From the NCBI GenBank assembly GCA_016098155.1, contig JAAAJB010000077.1, forward strand, positions 1-64,000: DNA of 64,000 nucleotides, in the 5' to 3' direction. This stretch comes from Actinomortierella ambigua (Eukaryota; Mortierellomycota; Mortierellomycetes; Mortierellales; Mortierellaceae). The translations under genes and the position numbers were made by a program. The notes beneath the pieces are model-generated. The model was not told the DNA's origin. It worked only from the letters and a program-made list of their open reading frames with translations, and ran no database searches. Positions 10,576 through 22,267 of the stretch are shown here, piece after piece (the stretch's first letter is position 1; every line of letters begins with the position of its first letter).

Positions 10576-12221
10576 AAGGTACCTGAGCTGGGTGTGGGAG
10601 AAAAAGATCGAAAGACATTGCCCCCAATCTTCTCCGTCCACTTCTGCCATAGGTCCATCCCTATGGTAGAGCGATCAAACAGAGAACCTCTCCTCCAGCC
10701 CTCCTCTCACTTTACACGCTCTTGTTTTTTCGTTTAACCCTTTATGCGCTGCAATCCAAAAACTCAAGCCAAAAGTTTCATTCGACTTGTCTGCTCCCCT
10801 CTCTCTTACACCCCCAAAAAACCACCTGTTTGCTCAGGCACACATCGTGTTACCGGTAACACACTGAATTAAGTGAACTGCCATCCTCCACAGTACTACT
10901 CTCCCCCTCTCTGCACAATGGACGTCAACACTCAGACAGATAGACTCTTCATTTGAGGTGGGTAGAGGGAGAGGAGAATTGATTACGAACACATCAGAGG
11001 GGGGAAAGGGTACCGAGTCAAAAAGAACAAGCTGCTGCTGCTGCTTGCTGCTGGGTCCGTACAGGTTTTGCTCTGAAACAGCCAAGTACTGTACCTAATA
11101 ATAGGGGGCCCAATATTTCGAGACTTGGAACCCACCTTATTGGACAGCGTGTACAACAGTTGGTGATGACTTTTGAAGAGGAGACAGTTGGAGCACCGCC
11201 TCCTTTTCTCTCTTTTCCAAACGCAACGGCCAGTGACCAACTATTTTGGGTCACTGCTGCTCCACAGAAGAGAAACAGAAAAAGGTTCTTTGGTGTTCTG
11301 GACTGAAGGGTGTGCGTCTCCCTTCTTTCTGGCCTGCATGAGTTGGCGTACTTCCACAACACAATATTTTGGGAGGCCCTTGATCAATAAAGGACGATGT
11401 TGGATATAGATGACGTGTCTTACGCGTCCTGCCCTCCCTCTCTCATTCAAACACCAGACGAGCCTGTAGGCTATATAACATGAACTGGACTAAACGCGTA
11501 CAGGACACAGTTTAACCCACTGGCACTTGTTATCCCGTGGCTGCTGAAAGAAAAAAAAATCTCCAAACCACCCTTCCTCAGATTGCATCATGGAAGCAAT
11601 CGATGGTCTAAACATGGTCAAAGTAAAGGGATCATCGAAACAGCAGTTAGTCTGTCCAGGTGGACCTGTACAGTGTATGTACTCACGCTCATGTGTTGAT
11701 TGAATCTGGCCTAACCTCCCCAGGAAAACAATCCCACTCCTGCTGCATGTGTGTCGTCGTATCTAGGAGGGGAGAAGGGTTGTTCCGTTTCCTCTTCACT
11801 TAAAAAACATCTGTTGAGAGCAAAAAGTTCACGCCCTAAAGTGGCTCATCAAAGCCTCACGTGTCCTCAAAAAAGGAATCCGACAAAACTGTTAATGAAA
11901 AATAATTTTCCTCTCTAATGAGGGAGAGGTTCGGCAAAGAGTGGGAAAACAAGTTTTTCTTGAAACGATAAAAATTCTCCAGGCCTTGTAGAAGACGCAC
12001 CCAAGTACGCAGACTGGACAAGCGCTGGACAGGAACAAGGCAGTGCAAGGAAGCATATCCGCGGAGAAGAAATGCTTAGTCTCTTTTAAAGTCTCGTGCC
12101 CTGCCTCTTGTCTCTTTGTTCTCTTTCACCTGACAGAGGTCTTTTTGAAATAAGGTACGACCCTTTCAGGCCTAAAATAACCCATCTACTTTATTTTTTT
12201 TTAAATATATTTTTTTCTTTT
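10576..12221. other. Intergenic, no gene seen
   Basis: About 1.65 kb between C2 genes 1 and 2. It contains a short GCTGCT run near 11032-11052 and AT-rich 3' UTR-like sequence next to 12222. No convincing reading frame, RNA gene or repeat was seen. Confidence 0.5.
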
Positions 12222-12999
12222 TTACTTGCCATCGTCGTCCCTGCCCAAGAGCGAAGCTGCCATGCCTGCCAGTCCAGCACCGATGCCGAGCTTGGCAACA
12301 TTGTCCAGCTGATCCTTAAACTTGAGATGCCGCATGTGCTTCTTGTGCTCGGGGATGATCAAGGATTTGCCCTGGACCCGGGTCAGTTCGGCACAGCTGT
12401 CGCGGTCCAGCGAAGGTTCATCCTTGCTGCGAATCCTCAGCGTCAAGTCGATCGAGCCGTGCGGGTTGCCCTCAATGTCGTAGACTGTGAACGAGCCAGA
12501 GAATGGTCCGTCGAGATTCTCGACCTGGGAGAGCGAGATGGCCGCAAAGGCAATGGGGTCGTCTATAAAAAATGGCGTGTGTCCCAAAAGGATAGTTGAT
12601 TCAAAAAGAATCAGATATGATTAGATGCAATCACCTCAACATCGCTGAACCATCCCTATCCACAAAGAACATCTCTTCCACATTCTTTCTCGTTCTCTTC
12701 TCTTTCTCTCTCCTAGTCAGAAAAACATAGTCCCGCTCCTTACCAACACCGCCTCTGTCACGGTCCATGATCTCAAGGTAGAGCACGTGGGCATCGGGGC
12801 TGAGATTCTCAATGTGGACTGTCTGGTTCCAGACAGGGTTGACACCCGCATTGTGGGCAGCGAATGTCTTGACTGAATCCTTGTGGTCGTGGTGGACACC
12901 CATATAGAAGCGAACAAACGGGTCATTCTTGCCATGACGCTCCACATCCTTCAGGCCGCTGGCCGAGTGGACGTGCACATCTAGAGTCTTGTTGTACAT
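12222..12999 (-). CDS. C2-domain protein 2
   Basis: Two exons (12744-12999, 12222-12562) encode 198 residues. The C2 domain occupies most of the chain: VHSASGLKDVERHGKNDPFV (loop 1), NPVWNQTVHIENL, and LEIMDRDRGGVDDPIAFAAI (loop 3). The C-terminal 45 residues carry the cluster signature: EHKKHMRHLKFKDQLDN followed by a Gly/Ala hydrophobic stretch (GIGAGLAGMAASLLG) and an acidic tail. C2 domains bind membranes, often with Ca2+. Loop aspartates are present, so Ca2+ dependence is plausible. The single phase-1 intron cuts loop 3 at the same place as in C2 genes 3 and 4. There is no signal peptide. Confidence 0.87.
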
Positions 13000-13822
13000 G
13001 CTCTTCTCTATTTGTTGTAGACCCGTTTGTTGAGGATTTATGGGTAACAAGAAGTGTTGTTGCTGAGTTGTTTGTGTTTTTAAGGTGGCGAGGAGAGATG
13101 AAAAAAAAAATAAAAAAAAAAGAAGAGACAACAAAAAATATGGTCAGACCACATTTTTAACGGTGCTGTACCTGAAAAAAAAAAGGTGCTCACTTTGAAG
13201 CAGCAGGTGAGAAAAAATATCACTGGTACCCAAAAGGTACATCTCTTCATCTTGCATGAGTTAGCGTCAGGGGACGTTCGACACAGATCTTCAGCCATTG
13301 ATAGAAAAATAAGACCAGGCATAGCATGACATGGCAAGGGGGTGGCGATGCGGAACGGGAACAAAGGAGGAGGCTCGGGTGATTGCACATTGAGGAGGCT
13401 TTTTTTTTTCTGTCGTTGTTGTTACAAGTACCGTTCATATAATGGCAACTGAACGCCCATGTTGCGAGCACCTTCTGCACCCAAGTTCAGCCCGATGTTG
13501 ACGAGTGGCTACGTGACCCCTCGCCGATGCAAAACATGTTATACACCTTTCAGTCCTGTCACCTTGCATTTGTTCCCAGCCTTAGGAGACTATGGTGACG
13601 ATCATACCTTTTTTATTATACTTTTTTTTGTTACATTTCACCATATCCAATTCCCAAGTGGAGGAAAAAAGATGCACCTTTGTTCCAAGGAGTGAAGCGA
13701 AACACTATCAGGCCACATGTCTGTCTCTGTCTGTCTGTCTGTCTCTCTGTCTGTCGTTGTCTGAACCCTCCCTGCCTGTCCTGGTCTGTCTCCCACGTTT
13801 TATTTTCTTCTTCTTCTTCACA
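13000..13822. other. Intergenic, short repeats only
   Basis: About 820 bp between C2 genes 2 and 3. It includes a CTGTCTGT microsatellite-like run at about 13720-13760 close to the stop of C2 gene 3, and A-rich runs at about 13100-13135. No gene was seen. Confidence 0.5.
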
Positions 13823-14613
13823 TCAGACCTCACGAGCAGCCTTCGCCGCCTCCTTCTTCTTCTTGTCTTCATCACTATGTTTGTGAAGGAGATGCAACGC
13901 GCCCGCGACCATGGCCGCGCCCGCCGCGACCTTGCCAGTGTCATCCAAGTGCTCGCGGCGAATGAGTTTCTTGATGTGCTTCTTGTGGTCCTCCATCACG
14001 ACAGAGATGCCATGGCGTTGGCTGCTGCCCTCGTGGACGGCGGTCGTCGCCGGCTCGTTCTTGCGGCGGAACCGCATCGTCAGATAGATGGTGCCGTGGG
14101 CCTTGCCCTTCTCGTCGTAGATATCAAACGTACCGGCAAACACCGGGGGTTGAAGCTGCGCGATCTGGGCCAGAGGGATCGCGGCAAAGCCGATGACTTC
14201 GTCTTTTTTATTTTATTGTATTTTTTTTGGGGGGGAGGGGGAGGAGGTTCATGAATGAAGCGTGGAGGCGGGGGGAGGTGTAACACGATAGTCAGTGGTT
14301 GAGTGATACACTCTTTTTGGTATTTTTGCAGCAGACAAACAGGCTATAGCTTACCAGCACCCTTTTCATCATCCATCACATCGAGGTACAGATACTGGGC
14401 ATCGTCTTTGATATTCTCCAGCGACAAGGTCTGGCCCCACTTTGGATTCTTGCCCTGGTCCTTGGCGACAAATGTTCTGACACCCTTGTCGGGATGATGA
14501 AGGTCCGTAAAGAGTCGCACATATGGATCGTTGTCGCCGAACCGCTCTACATCTTTAAGACGATCGGCATGGTGGACGGTGACATCGAGGATCCTATCGT
14601 GATGACCAAACAT
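13823..14613 (-). CDS. C2-domain protein 3
   Basis: Two exons (14355-14613, 13823-14202) encode 212 residues. It has the same architecture as its neighbours: a C2 domain (RLKDVERFGDNDPYV; NPKWGQTLSLENI; LDVMDDEKGADEVIGFAAI), then DHKKHIKKLIRREHLDDTGK and an Ala/Gly-rich hydrophobic segment (VAAGAAMVAGALHLL), and a Lys/Ala-rich tail. The phase-1 intron sits in C2 loop 3, as in genes 2 and 4. The start at 14613 follows a long T-tract (A-tract on the coding strand), and in-frame upstream sequence is GA/CT repeat, so this ATG is preferred. It is likely a peripheral membrane or lipid-binding protein. Partner and cargo are unknown. Confidence 0.87.
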
Positions 14614-15773
14614 TTTTTTTTTGTGGATCGAGAAACGCGTTTTTTTTTTTGTTGAATGTGAGAGTGAGAGTGAGAGTGAGAGCGAGAACGAGAAGTGGGT
14701 GCGAGAGAAAAAGAGAGAAGTAGACAAGTAGACAAGAAGAGGGGAAAGTACTAGTTCATGCGCATGGTGGGAACGAACACGGGGTGTTGGGATGTTCCTC
14801 TGTGTGGGAAAAAAAATGTTGAGGCGGTGTTACGAGAGGGGATTTACATGACGAGGAAGGGCGCAATGACAAAAACGAGCTATACCCTACACCATAACAG
14901 TAACGCGACCCGTCAGAGGGCTTACCTGCCACGAAGAACAAGACGCATAGAGTGGTTTGAATTAAAAAAGGGGGGTTCTGGTCCAAGCTGACCGACCACT
15001 GTTTGAATCAACAGCGGGCTATGGCGTATGCTTAGTTCTTCGACAGCATTATCGGACTGTACGCGCCTAAAAAACCACAGGAGGGATGAGCACTTTCAGT
15101 ACTAGGGTTATCGGTCACTTTGTCTGTCCGTTCGCAACCTCCTCCTTTATTGAAGCAGAGGTGATTAGGGGCTCTTGGTAGCTTGACTTGACCTACCTAG
15201 TCGGGTCGACTATCACAAAAGGGCGATGTTTTCCTCTACAAATGTAGTGGAGGTTACAGACAGTTATTCATGAGGAAAAGTAGATACACACTTCGTTCAA
15301 GGTCTCCAGCTGTAGCCGCTGGTTCCAAATAGAGCTACTCCCCTGTCAAAAGCTTTCCTGCGTTGACACCATCCGACGGGTGTGTATCCAGGAGTAAAGG
15401 AAATGGAGAAGGCTATTGGGTCTGACAAGAGGATAAGTAAAGAAGACATCGTAAGTGAGGGAATTGGTAGGTGTGAACATTGAAACTCGTGCTATCAATC
15501 CACCGTGGTACATCGAGAATGGATATCGCATGCGCACAAGTCGCGATGGAGGAGTAGTCTCCCTGAAAATAAAGCGACAAACCACACGAAAGCAACATCA
15601 AAAGCTTAGTTTAATTCACAACAAAAGGTTTAATCCTCTCTTTGCTAGAGAGACGCAACCTTTTTTTATTCTTTGCAAGACTGGTATATTTTTTTGTTCT
15701 GTTTTGTGGAAATGTGATATGTACAAAGACATTGGGGACGACGCAAGAAAATAAAACGGTTTCCCAATGCTGC
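14614..15773. other. Intergenic, no gene seen
   Basis: About 1.16 kb between C2 genes 3 and 4, with a (GAGAGT)n-like leader at about 14657-14690 upstream of C2 gene 3. Reading frames are under 130 codons and unrecognised. Confidence 0.5.
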
Positions 15774-16468
15774 TTATGCCTCCTTCTTGGCGGGCTTGGC
15801 GAAGAGCTTGGCACCAGCACCCAGGAGGGCAAGGCCAGTGAGAACGGCCTTGCCACCATCCTCAAGGTTCTCCTTGAAGACCATCTTCTTGAAGCGCTCC
15901 TGGTGCTTGCCGACGACTTGGGAGACGCCCTCAACAAGAGCACCCTCCTCCTCTTCGATAGGGAGATCACTGGGGTTGCGCAGGCGCAGACCCAGGACGA
16001 TCTTGCCCTTTGCCTGTCCGTCCTTGTTGAACAGGTTGAATTCGCCCTGGAGGCGGTCACCGGGGGCATCGCGGATCTGGGACAGTGGGACAGCGGCGAA
16101 GGCAATAGGCTCATCTAAAAATCATATTTTTTTTTGTTAGTTTCTCGTGTGGTAAAATGACTATCAGTGAAGAGTCGAGAGGGTGGGGGGAAGAGTGGAT
16201 GGAATTTATTCAACTTACCAGTGCCAGTCTCGTCATCCATGACCTCGAGGTAGACGTACTGGGTGCGGTCGGTCAGGTTCTCCAAGTGCAGCTGCTGGTT
16301 CCACTTGGGGTTCTTTCCCTCCTTGGAAACATGGGTCTTGGCACCGATCTTGGGCTCATCGATATCAGTGAAGACGAAGACATAGGGATCGTTGCCACCG
16401 AACTTGTCGACATCCTCGAGCTTGATGGCACGGAAGACGGTAATATCGAGGAACTTTTCGCCGTACAT
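15774..16468 (-). CDS. C2-domain protein 4
   Basis: Two exons (16219-16468, 15774-16114) encode 196 residues. C2 features: KLEDVDKFGGNDPYVFVF (loop 1), GKNPKWNQQLHLENL, and LEVMDDETGTDEPIAFAAV (loop 3). The C-terminus follows the cluster pattern with GKHQERFKKMVFKENLEDGGK, then a hydrophobic Gly/Ala/Leu stretch (AVLTGLALLGAGAKLFA) and a KPAKKEA end. The intron is phase 1 in loop 3. A TATA-like box lies about 105 bp upstream. Together with C2 genes 1-3 it forms a tandem, same-strand paralogue array of about 7.2 kb. The array suggests local duplication and divergence. No closer functional name is justified. Confidence 0.88.
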
Positions 16469-16571
16469 GATGGATAGAGAGTGGTGTGGGAAGAAGTGTG
16501 AGTGAGTGTGGGAAGAAGTGTGAGAGTCAAGAAGACGGATGAAGATGAAGGGAGGGGGGCATTAAGAGGTA

Positions 16572-16577
16572 TTTATA
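16572..16577 (-). promoter_or_regulatory. TATA box of C2 gene 4
   Basis: TATAAA on the minus strand about 105 bp upstream of the ATG at 16468. Confidence 0.6.
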
Positions 16578-17745
16578 CTTGCGCTATGTAATTCTAGTGG
16601 GTGGGAAATCCAATGGGGGTTGTGTCGTCAACAACCTTTGGGGCGACAGTTTAGGGCACGAGGGGAGGGCGATTGGGAAAGCCAACACGTCGAAAGAAGA
16701 CAGCATGAACATAGCATTGTCTGAAAGTGTATGGAGATAGAGGGACTAGTATAGAAAAATCTACCCTCAATTGAGTCGGGCTGGTAAAACAGTGGCAGAA
16801 TGGGTGGGAAAGGGCAACACGCAATTTTGAGTGGTCCAAAAGAATCGAAAATAGAAACAAGGGTACAGTTCTCTTGTGTTCTTTGGGGGAGGAGGTGGTG
16901 GTCGTGACGCGCGCTATGGGCGCGTACACAGAGAAAGAGGGAGACAGAAAAGGGAGAGCTCAAATGTACAGTGTGTACACGACACGATGTTGCTTACCTA
17001 CTAAGCGATATCATAATATGCCCCCCTCATTTCCCCTTCCCCCCCCTCCCCCTTCAAATTCTCTTTCCTCGCCCAGATCTCCAACGAACACCCAAAACAA
17101 CAAATGCAACATCTGGGAAGAAACACACCACATAACGAATGTGTCCCTTCCTCACCCCACGGCAGAGAGAGAAGCAGAGAGCAAGAGGGCTGTATCATGT
17201 ACAGACAGACATACGGACAAAAAAAAGTGTCGTTTTCCCCTTTTTCTCCTCCTCAATGCTCTCGACAATGAAGAATCTATTCTATGATTATTATGTCATA
17301 GTTTGATGCATGAACAAGGAAAGAGAAGTGCCTGGGAAAAAAAAAGAATCTGGTCGATTCCCCTCCCCGATAACCGGACCATAGTGGGGCGAGTGTCACT
17401 TTTGTTCCTAATGGTCACCCCATCCCGTGTCCATAGCGGATGTACGTGTCTCGTCTACAGTCTGCCAGCCACCATTACCATAGCTCACTGAAAGCGTGGA
17501 CGGGTTTTCCTGAGATATGAGGTGGGACTTGACTGCTGAGGGCCCTGAGAAAAAAAAATACTCTTGATGGCTATGGTACGATAGCATCCTCTTTCTTTCC
17601 AGCATCACCATCCTCTGTGCCGCCGCTACATTCGAGTCCGTTGTACGCCAAGATATTATATTCAAGGTAGAAGAGTGCTGGTCGTCCATCACGATTTATT
17701 GGGCGTTTATCCATCTGAGTCTTTACTCCAGAGTTTATCTTGTCA

Positions 17746-17755
17746 NNNNNNNNNN
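17746..17755. other. Assembly gap (10 N)
   Basis: Ten Ns directly followed by a run of about 22 A and then GA-rich sequence. The gap probably marks a collapsed or unresolved homopolymer, so its true length is unknown. Confidence 0.95.
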
Positions 17756-19232
17756 AAAAAAAAAAAAAAAAAAAAAAAGAGAGGGAGAGAGAGCGGTATG
17801 GAGCAGGGAAGGAGACAAGCGTAGGAACGTGGGAAGAAAAGAGAGTCGTGTGATAAGGAAGAGAGAAACCGAGAAAAAAATGCAGAAGAGAAAAAGAAAG
17901 AGAAGAAAGAGAGAGGAGAGAGAAGGCCATCCATGCCCACGACAGCGCAAAGAAGCGTGCTATTGTTGTGGTGGGGTCATGCTGTCCTTGATCGTAGGCG
18001 CCCGTACGTACTGTACATGACACGACCCCGATGCAAAAATAAAAAGAGAAGGGTAAGACGCGCTATTCTTCCCCTCGCGCCCCATTCCCCCCACCCCAAC
18101 AAGATCGGTTACAAAATTAGAAGGCAAGTGCACCAGCAGAGGGATGGATGGATGGGTGGTGGAGCCTGCTTGTTGGTGAAAGTAAAAGTTTCGCGAAGAG
18201 GCTAGCAGCCTCGCCCTGTCCCATGTGGGTGTTGCTCTCATTCCTGTCAGTCTTACGTACGTGCCAAAATAGTAGCACCATACATACCACCGGACAATAA
18301 GTTTGGGAGACGGGTCACCCCCAATAATACAAAGAAAATTTGAGACATGGGAGGGCCACCCAATCAACCTTGGGTAAATAACTGGTCGGGTAATTCTTTT
18401 GGCAGGGTCCCAACAGACAAATGGTGGGCTGTGAAGTTTACTTTGTCGAGATGTGCTTCATCAGCCCTGCTGCTGCTCTTCGTGCGCCTACATTCCCCGT
18501 CGTAAATGTGCAGTTCTTATCCCAATCATCTCCTCTTGTGCACACCATGAGGGAAGATACGAGATGAGCGAGGCATGGATACGTCTAGTTTGTTCGATTG
18601 GCTTGGTCGATGAATTGACTCTCCTCCTCCTCAGCCAACGTGCAGGATATGCAAACATGCCACCTCTTTGTCAGTGTGGACTGAGGGTCGAACTAGCCTC
18701 CTTTGCATTCTACATGTGGAACGAATGAGATCCAGAACAACAAAGAGAGAGAGAGAAAAACAACAAGGAGAGCTGTGCACTGCATCTCACTTGTAAATAC
18801 TACCAGTAAAGAAGTATAGATTCACCCATGTCAGAGACCTCCTGAACATCTCATGCGTTGGTACTCAATATGCAAGAAAACTAGCTTGGGAGGTAGAGCA
18901 AGAAGAACGGGAAGGACGAATGAGGGGGGGGGGGGAGAATAATAATAAGGAAAACAGACCTGAGAGAGGCAGGGCACTGCATCATACCATTTCTACTCAC
19001 CGTACGTTTCATGCCATGAAGAATCCTTGGAGTGTGAGAAAATCTATTCTTATTTGGGTTGGGTATCAGAGTCTATAAAAACCGCAGCCATAGGAGGGGG
19101 CCCGGTTGCCACCCTTTCTGCCACTCCTTCTTTCCTAGTCGACGCGCGCGTGTGCTCGCCCTCCTACACGTCACCACCATCGTTGTATGCTCATTTATGT
19201 GAGCGTCACACGTTGAAACTATGAAGCAGGGC

Positions 19233-19258
19233 GCCAGCCAGCCAGCCAGCCAGCCAGC
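19233..19258 (+). repeat. (GCCA)n microsatellite
   Basis: About six and a half perfect copies of the tetranucleotide GCCA in otherwise non-coding DNA. Confidence 0.9.
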
Positions 19259-20116
19259 AAAAGATGATCGAACAGCCGTATACATTACACAAGGCGGAAG
19301 CAGAGTGGAAGTGGAATAAGTGGGGTTTGAATTGCTCAGTGGAGAGGTGCCAATTCACATGCCAATACTGTTGACAGGGAAGGTTTTTTTTTTCCTCACC
19401 CACAGGAATGAGAGAGGGCGAGAGAGTGATTGACCAAGAGCACCGTCTCTGGCCTCCTCCCCCAGCTCGCTCATAGGACCAGGACCGATTTTTTGACAAT
19501 GTCTCAGGAAAACAGGAGCAGAGACTGGAGCACAGGGCAACCCTCTGACGTGGGAAATTCTTGGGCCAAGTCAAAGTTTGCCACCAAAATGAACCCCCCC
19601 CCCCTTTCAAAATATCTCCTCCTGCAGACGACTTGTCCGGTCGGCGCGCTGAGAGAGCAGTCTTGGCAGGCGACCGTGTGTAGTCTAGTCGACCACTACT
19701 ATGTAGGTTATCGAGTCAACAATCCCTCAGCTCGTTTGCCCAGAGCCGGCCACCCAAAGAGAGGGCCCAATGGTGTCGGCTTTCTCCGCCACCTCGGTGG
19801 GCACTGTGAGATGCGGAGGGAAAAGATATTGGTTCATTGGACGTATAAGCGTGTGTAGACCTGCTGGACGACGGCGCTATTGCCACATCTGCAGAAGGAC
19901 ATCAGCAGCAGTGGAGACAAGCAACAAACGCAACACAAGAGCATTCACAGCAACTGGAAAAAGTGGAGTGCGCTTGCATTTCTGGCTACCTCAAGCCACC
20001 CCCGCACGCCGCCAACATCTGCGCTGTCCTTCCCCTTCCCCCTCTTTCTGCCTCTTTTTTTTTTCCCTCTCTTCATTCACCCCTCCATTTCCTCATTCTC
20101 CTCACTCGTAGTCAAC

Positions 20117-22101
20117 ATGGTCCAGCCCCAGGCCACCACTGATCTCCTGCCCATCATCGACCTCGGCATCTTCCTCGAAAAGGCTGGCTCGCCTGAGGCT
20201 GTAGCCGAATGCAAGCGGGTATGTGTGTTCCCATTGAAATAAAACGTATATTGGTGACCTCGGACGTATCCACCGAAGGTGTTGTGCGAAATTAAGGTCC
20301 CTTTTTTCCCACCAGGAATATGTTCAAACCCAACGAACTGACGTGCAGGGTTCACATCAACAACTCTATCGATCTTTTGCTTGTTCACTAATGGACGGGA
20401 AACTTCAACACCCTTGTTGGTTTCTTCTTGGATAGGCTGCCGATGCCATTCGTGACTTTGGCGCTCTCATTGTCAAAGATCCTCGTGTCACAGGTGTGTT
20501 TATAGGATGCAGTTCATTTCTCTTCATATGTCTATCTATGTCTTCATCCTGCCATCTCTCCCTCATATCATTGACCTGCCGTTCTTGACGTGGTGGGGTG
20601 CTCGTTCTTTGTTGACAGAGAAGGAGAACAACGACTTCATCGACATGATCGAGGATTATTTTGCTCAGCCAACAGACGTTAAGCTAAAGGACGCCCGCCC
20701 CGAGTTTGGTTACCAAGTACGTATCTCTCTCGGGTACCTTTCCGCTTTATGCTTGAGCGCGCGCAAAGAGAAGGTTCCTTTTATCGTCTGACTTTTTGTT
20801 CTCTCTTTTTTTTTTTGTGCATGCATGGTGTGTAGGTTGGCGTTACTCCCGAGCTGACCGAGGATCCAAAGTGCCCCAAGGATCCCCACTGTCTCGATAT
20901 CATCGACCACGTATGTTTTCATCTATCAACACATCATGTGCCCCTCTATGGAATGCCCCCAATCATTTCATCTTTCCACCCCTCCTCACTCGACCCTCCT
21001 TTACCTCTTGTAGATTCCTGTGAAGAACCGCCCTCTCGAGTTCCATGGCCCTGACCCCAAGTGGCGCTTCTTCTGGAGAATCGGTGAGGCGCCAGAGACG
21101 ACAAAGTTCCCTCGTCTCAACGCTGCCCCCGTTGTCCCCGAAGGTGAGATGGATGACCAAAGTGACTATGTGTATCTCTCTGAAGGGAGACTTTTTCTTT
21201 CTCACTCTGTCCAACGACTCTCTTCCTCTCTCTGCTCCACATACAGCTTTCAAGGACATCTGGACCAACACCATGGACGCCTGGGGCAACACGCTCCACC
21301 GCGCTGTAGTAGGCGTCTCCGAGATGATTGCCGTCGGCTTTGGCATGCCCGCCAAGACCTTCTCGGACATGACCAAGTATGGCCCTCATCTGCTCGCTCC
21401 CACAGCCAGTGACCTGAACAAGTACGGAAAGGCAGGCACTGTCCTTGCAGGTAAGGAAACAAAAGAATCGCGTCCTATTTTTTTTTGTAATGCTTGGGAT
21501 GCAGACACTTGACCTGATTTCTCTTTCTGGACCTTCTTCGTTTCATATGTAGGATTCCACTATGACCTCAACTTTTTGTAAGTCTCCTATTGCCAGCTGT
21601 GATTCATATAGATGGTCATGGTGGGGAGTATGCGTGATCTCCCTTTCTCATGTATCACTTTGTTCACCTTTTCTCTGTCGATCTCTCTCCCCTACATCTT
21701 ATAGGACCATCCACGGCAAGTCGCGCTACCCAGGCCTGAACATCTGGCCGCGCAACGAGGCGGAAAAGTTGGCGGTGCGCGTGCCGGATGGATGCCTGCT
21801 CGTGCAGGCGGGCAAGCAGATGGAGTGGCTGACGGGAGGCGTGGTGCAGGCCGGGTACCACGAGGTGGTAGTCAACGAGGCGACGGTGCGTGTGATTGAG
21901 AACAAGACGAACGACCGGCCACTGTGGCGGATTTCGTCGACGATGTTTTTGCACATTGCGTCGGACAATGTCCTGCGTCCGCTGGAGGGCTACTTTGACA
22001 CGGAGGAGGCCCGCAAGGCAAAGTATCCAAAGACGCTCACCGGAGACCAGGTCCGGATGGAGCTGGGATTGATTGAGCTGATGAACCGTGAGATGGAGAA
22101 C

Positions 22102-22104
<3 letters not shown>
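20117..22104 (+). CDS. Fe(II)/2-oxoglutarate-dependent (isopenicillin N synthase-like) oxygenase
   Basis: Eight exons (20117-20218, 20436-20493, 20619-20716, 20836-20910, 21014-21143, 21247-21450, 21553-21577, 21705-22104) encode 363 residues. The seventh exon is only 25 nt and carries the metal ligands. The double-stranded beta-helix facial triad is visible: H225 and D227 in GFHYDLNFL and H283 in AGYHEVV. The co-substrate anchor is R306-x-S308 in LWRISS. The N-terminal half (PIIDLGIFLEKAG, IRDFGALIV, DMIEDYFAQP) matches the non-haem dioxygenase N-terminal domain. Such enzymes oxidise small molecules with O2, Fe(II) and usually 2-oxoglutarate. The substrate cannot be named. No biosynthetic cluster surrounds it. 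The gene ends tail-to-tail with glyoxalase II, 163 bp apart. Confidence 0.92.

Positions 22105-22105
<1 letters not shown>

Positions 22106-22142
<37 letters not shown>
22106..22142 (+). repeat. (GA)n microsatellite
   Basis: A perfect GA dinucleotide run starting two bases after the oxygenase stop codon, so it lies in the 3' UTR. Confidence 0.95.
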
Positions 22143-22147
<5 letters not shown>

Positions 22148-22267
22148 CTCCTCTCTCTCCCCCACCCCTTCTCCTTTGTAGCTACGAACCCACTTTTTTT
22201 CCTCCAATAGCATATTGTAACTTTATTCAAAAGAAAACGTCCATCCATGGTGGGAGAGTTACTTGGT

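Larger units (their letters stand above)
16578..20116. other. 3.5-kb gene-poor region with an assembly gap
   Basis: The largest intergenic stretch of the window. It contains purine/pyrimidine tracts, an N gap, a GCCA microsatellite and many short frames without recognisable coding character. The last 100 bases are pyrimidine-rich, typical of the leader just upstream of the oxygenase start. Confidence 0.5.
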
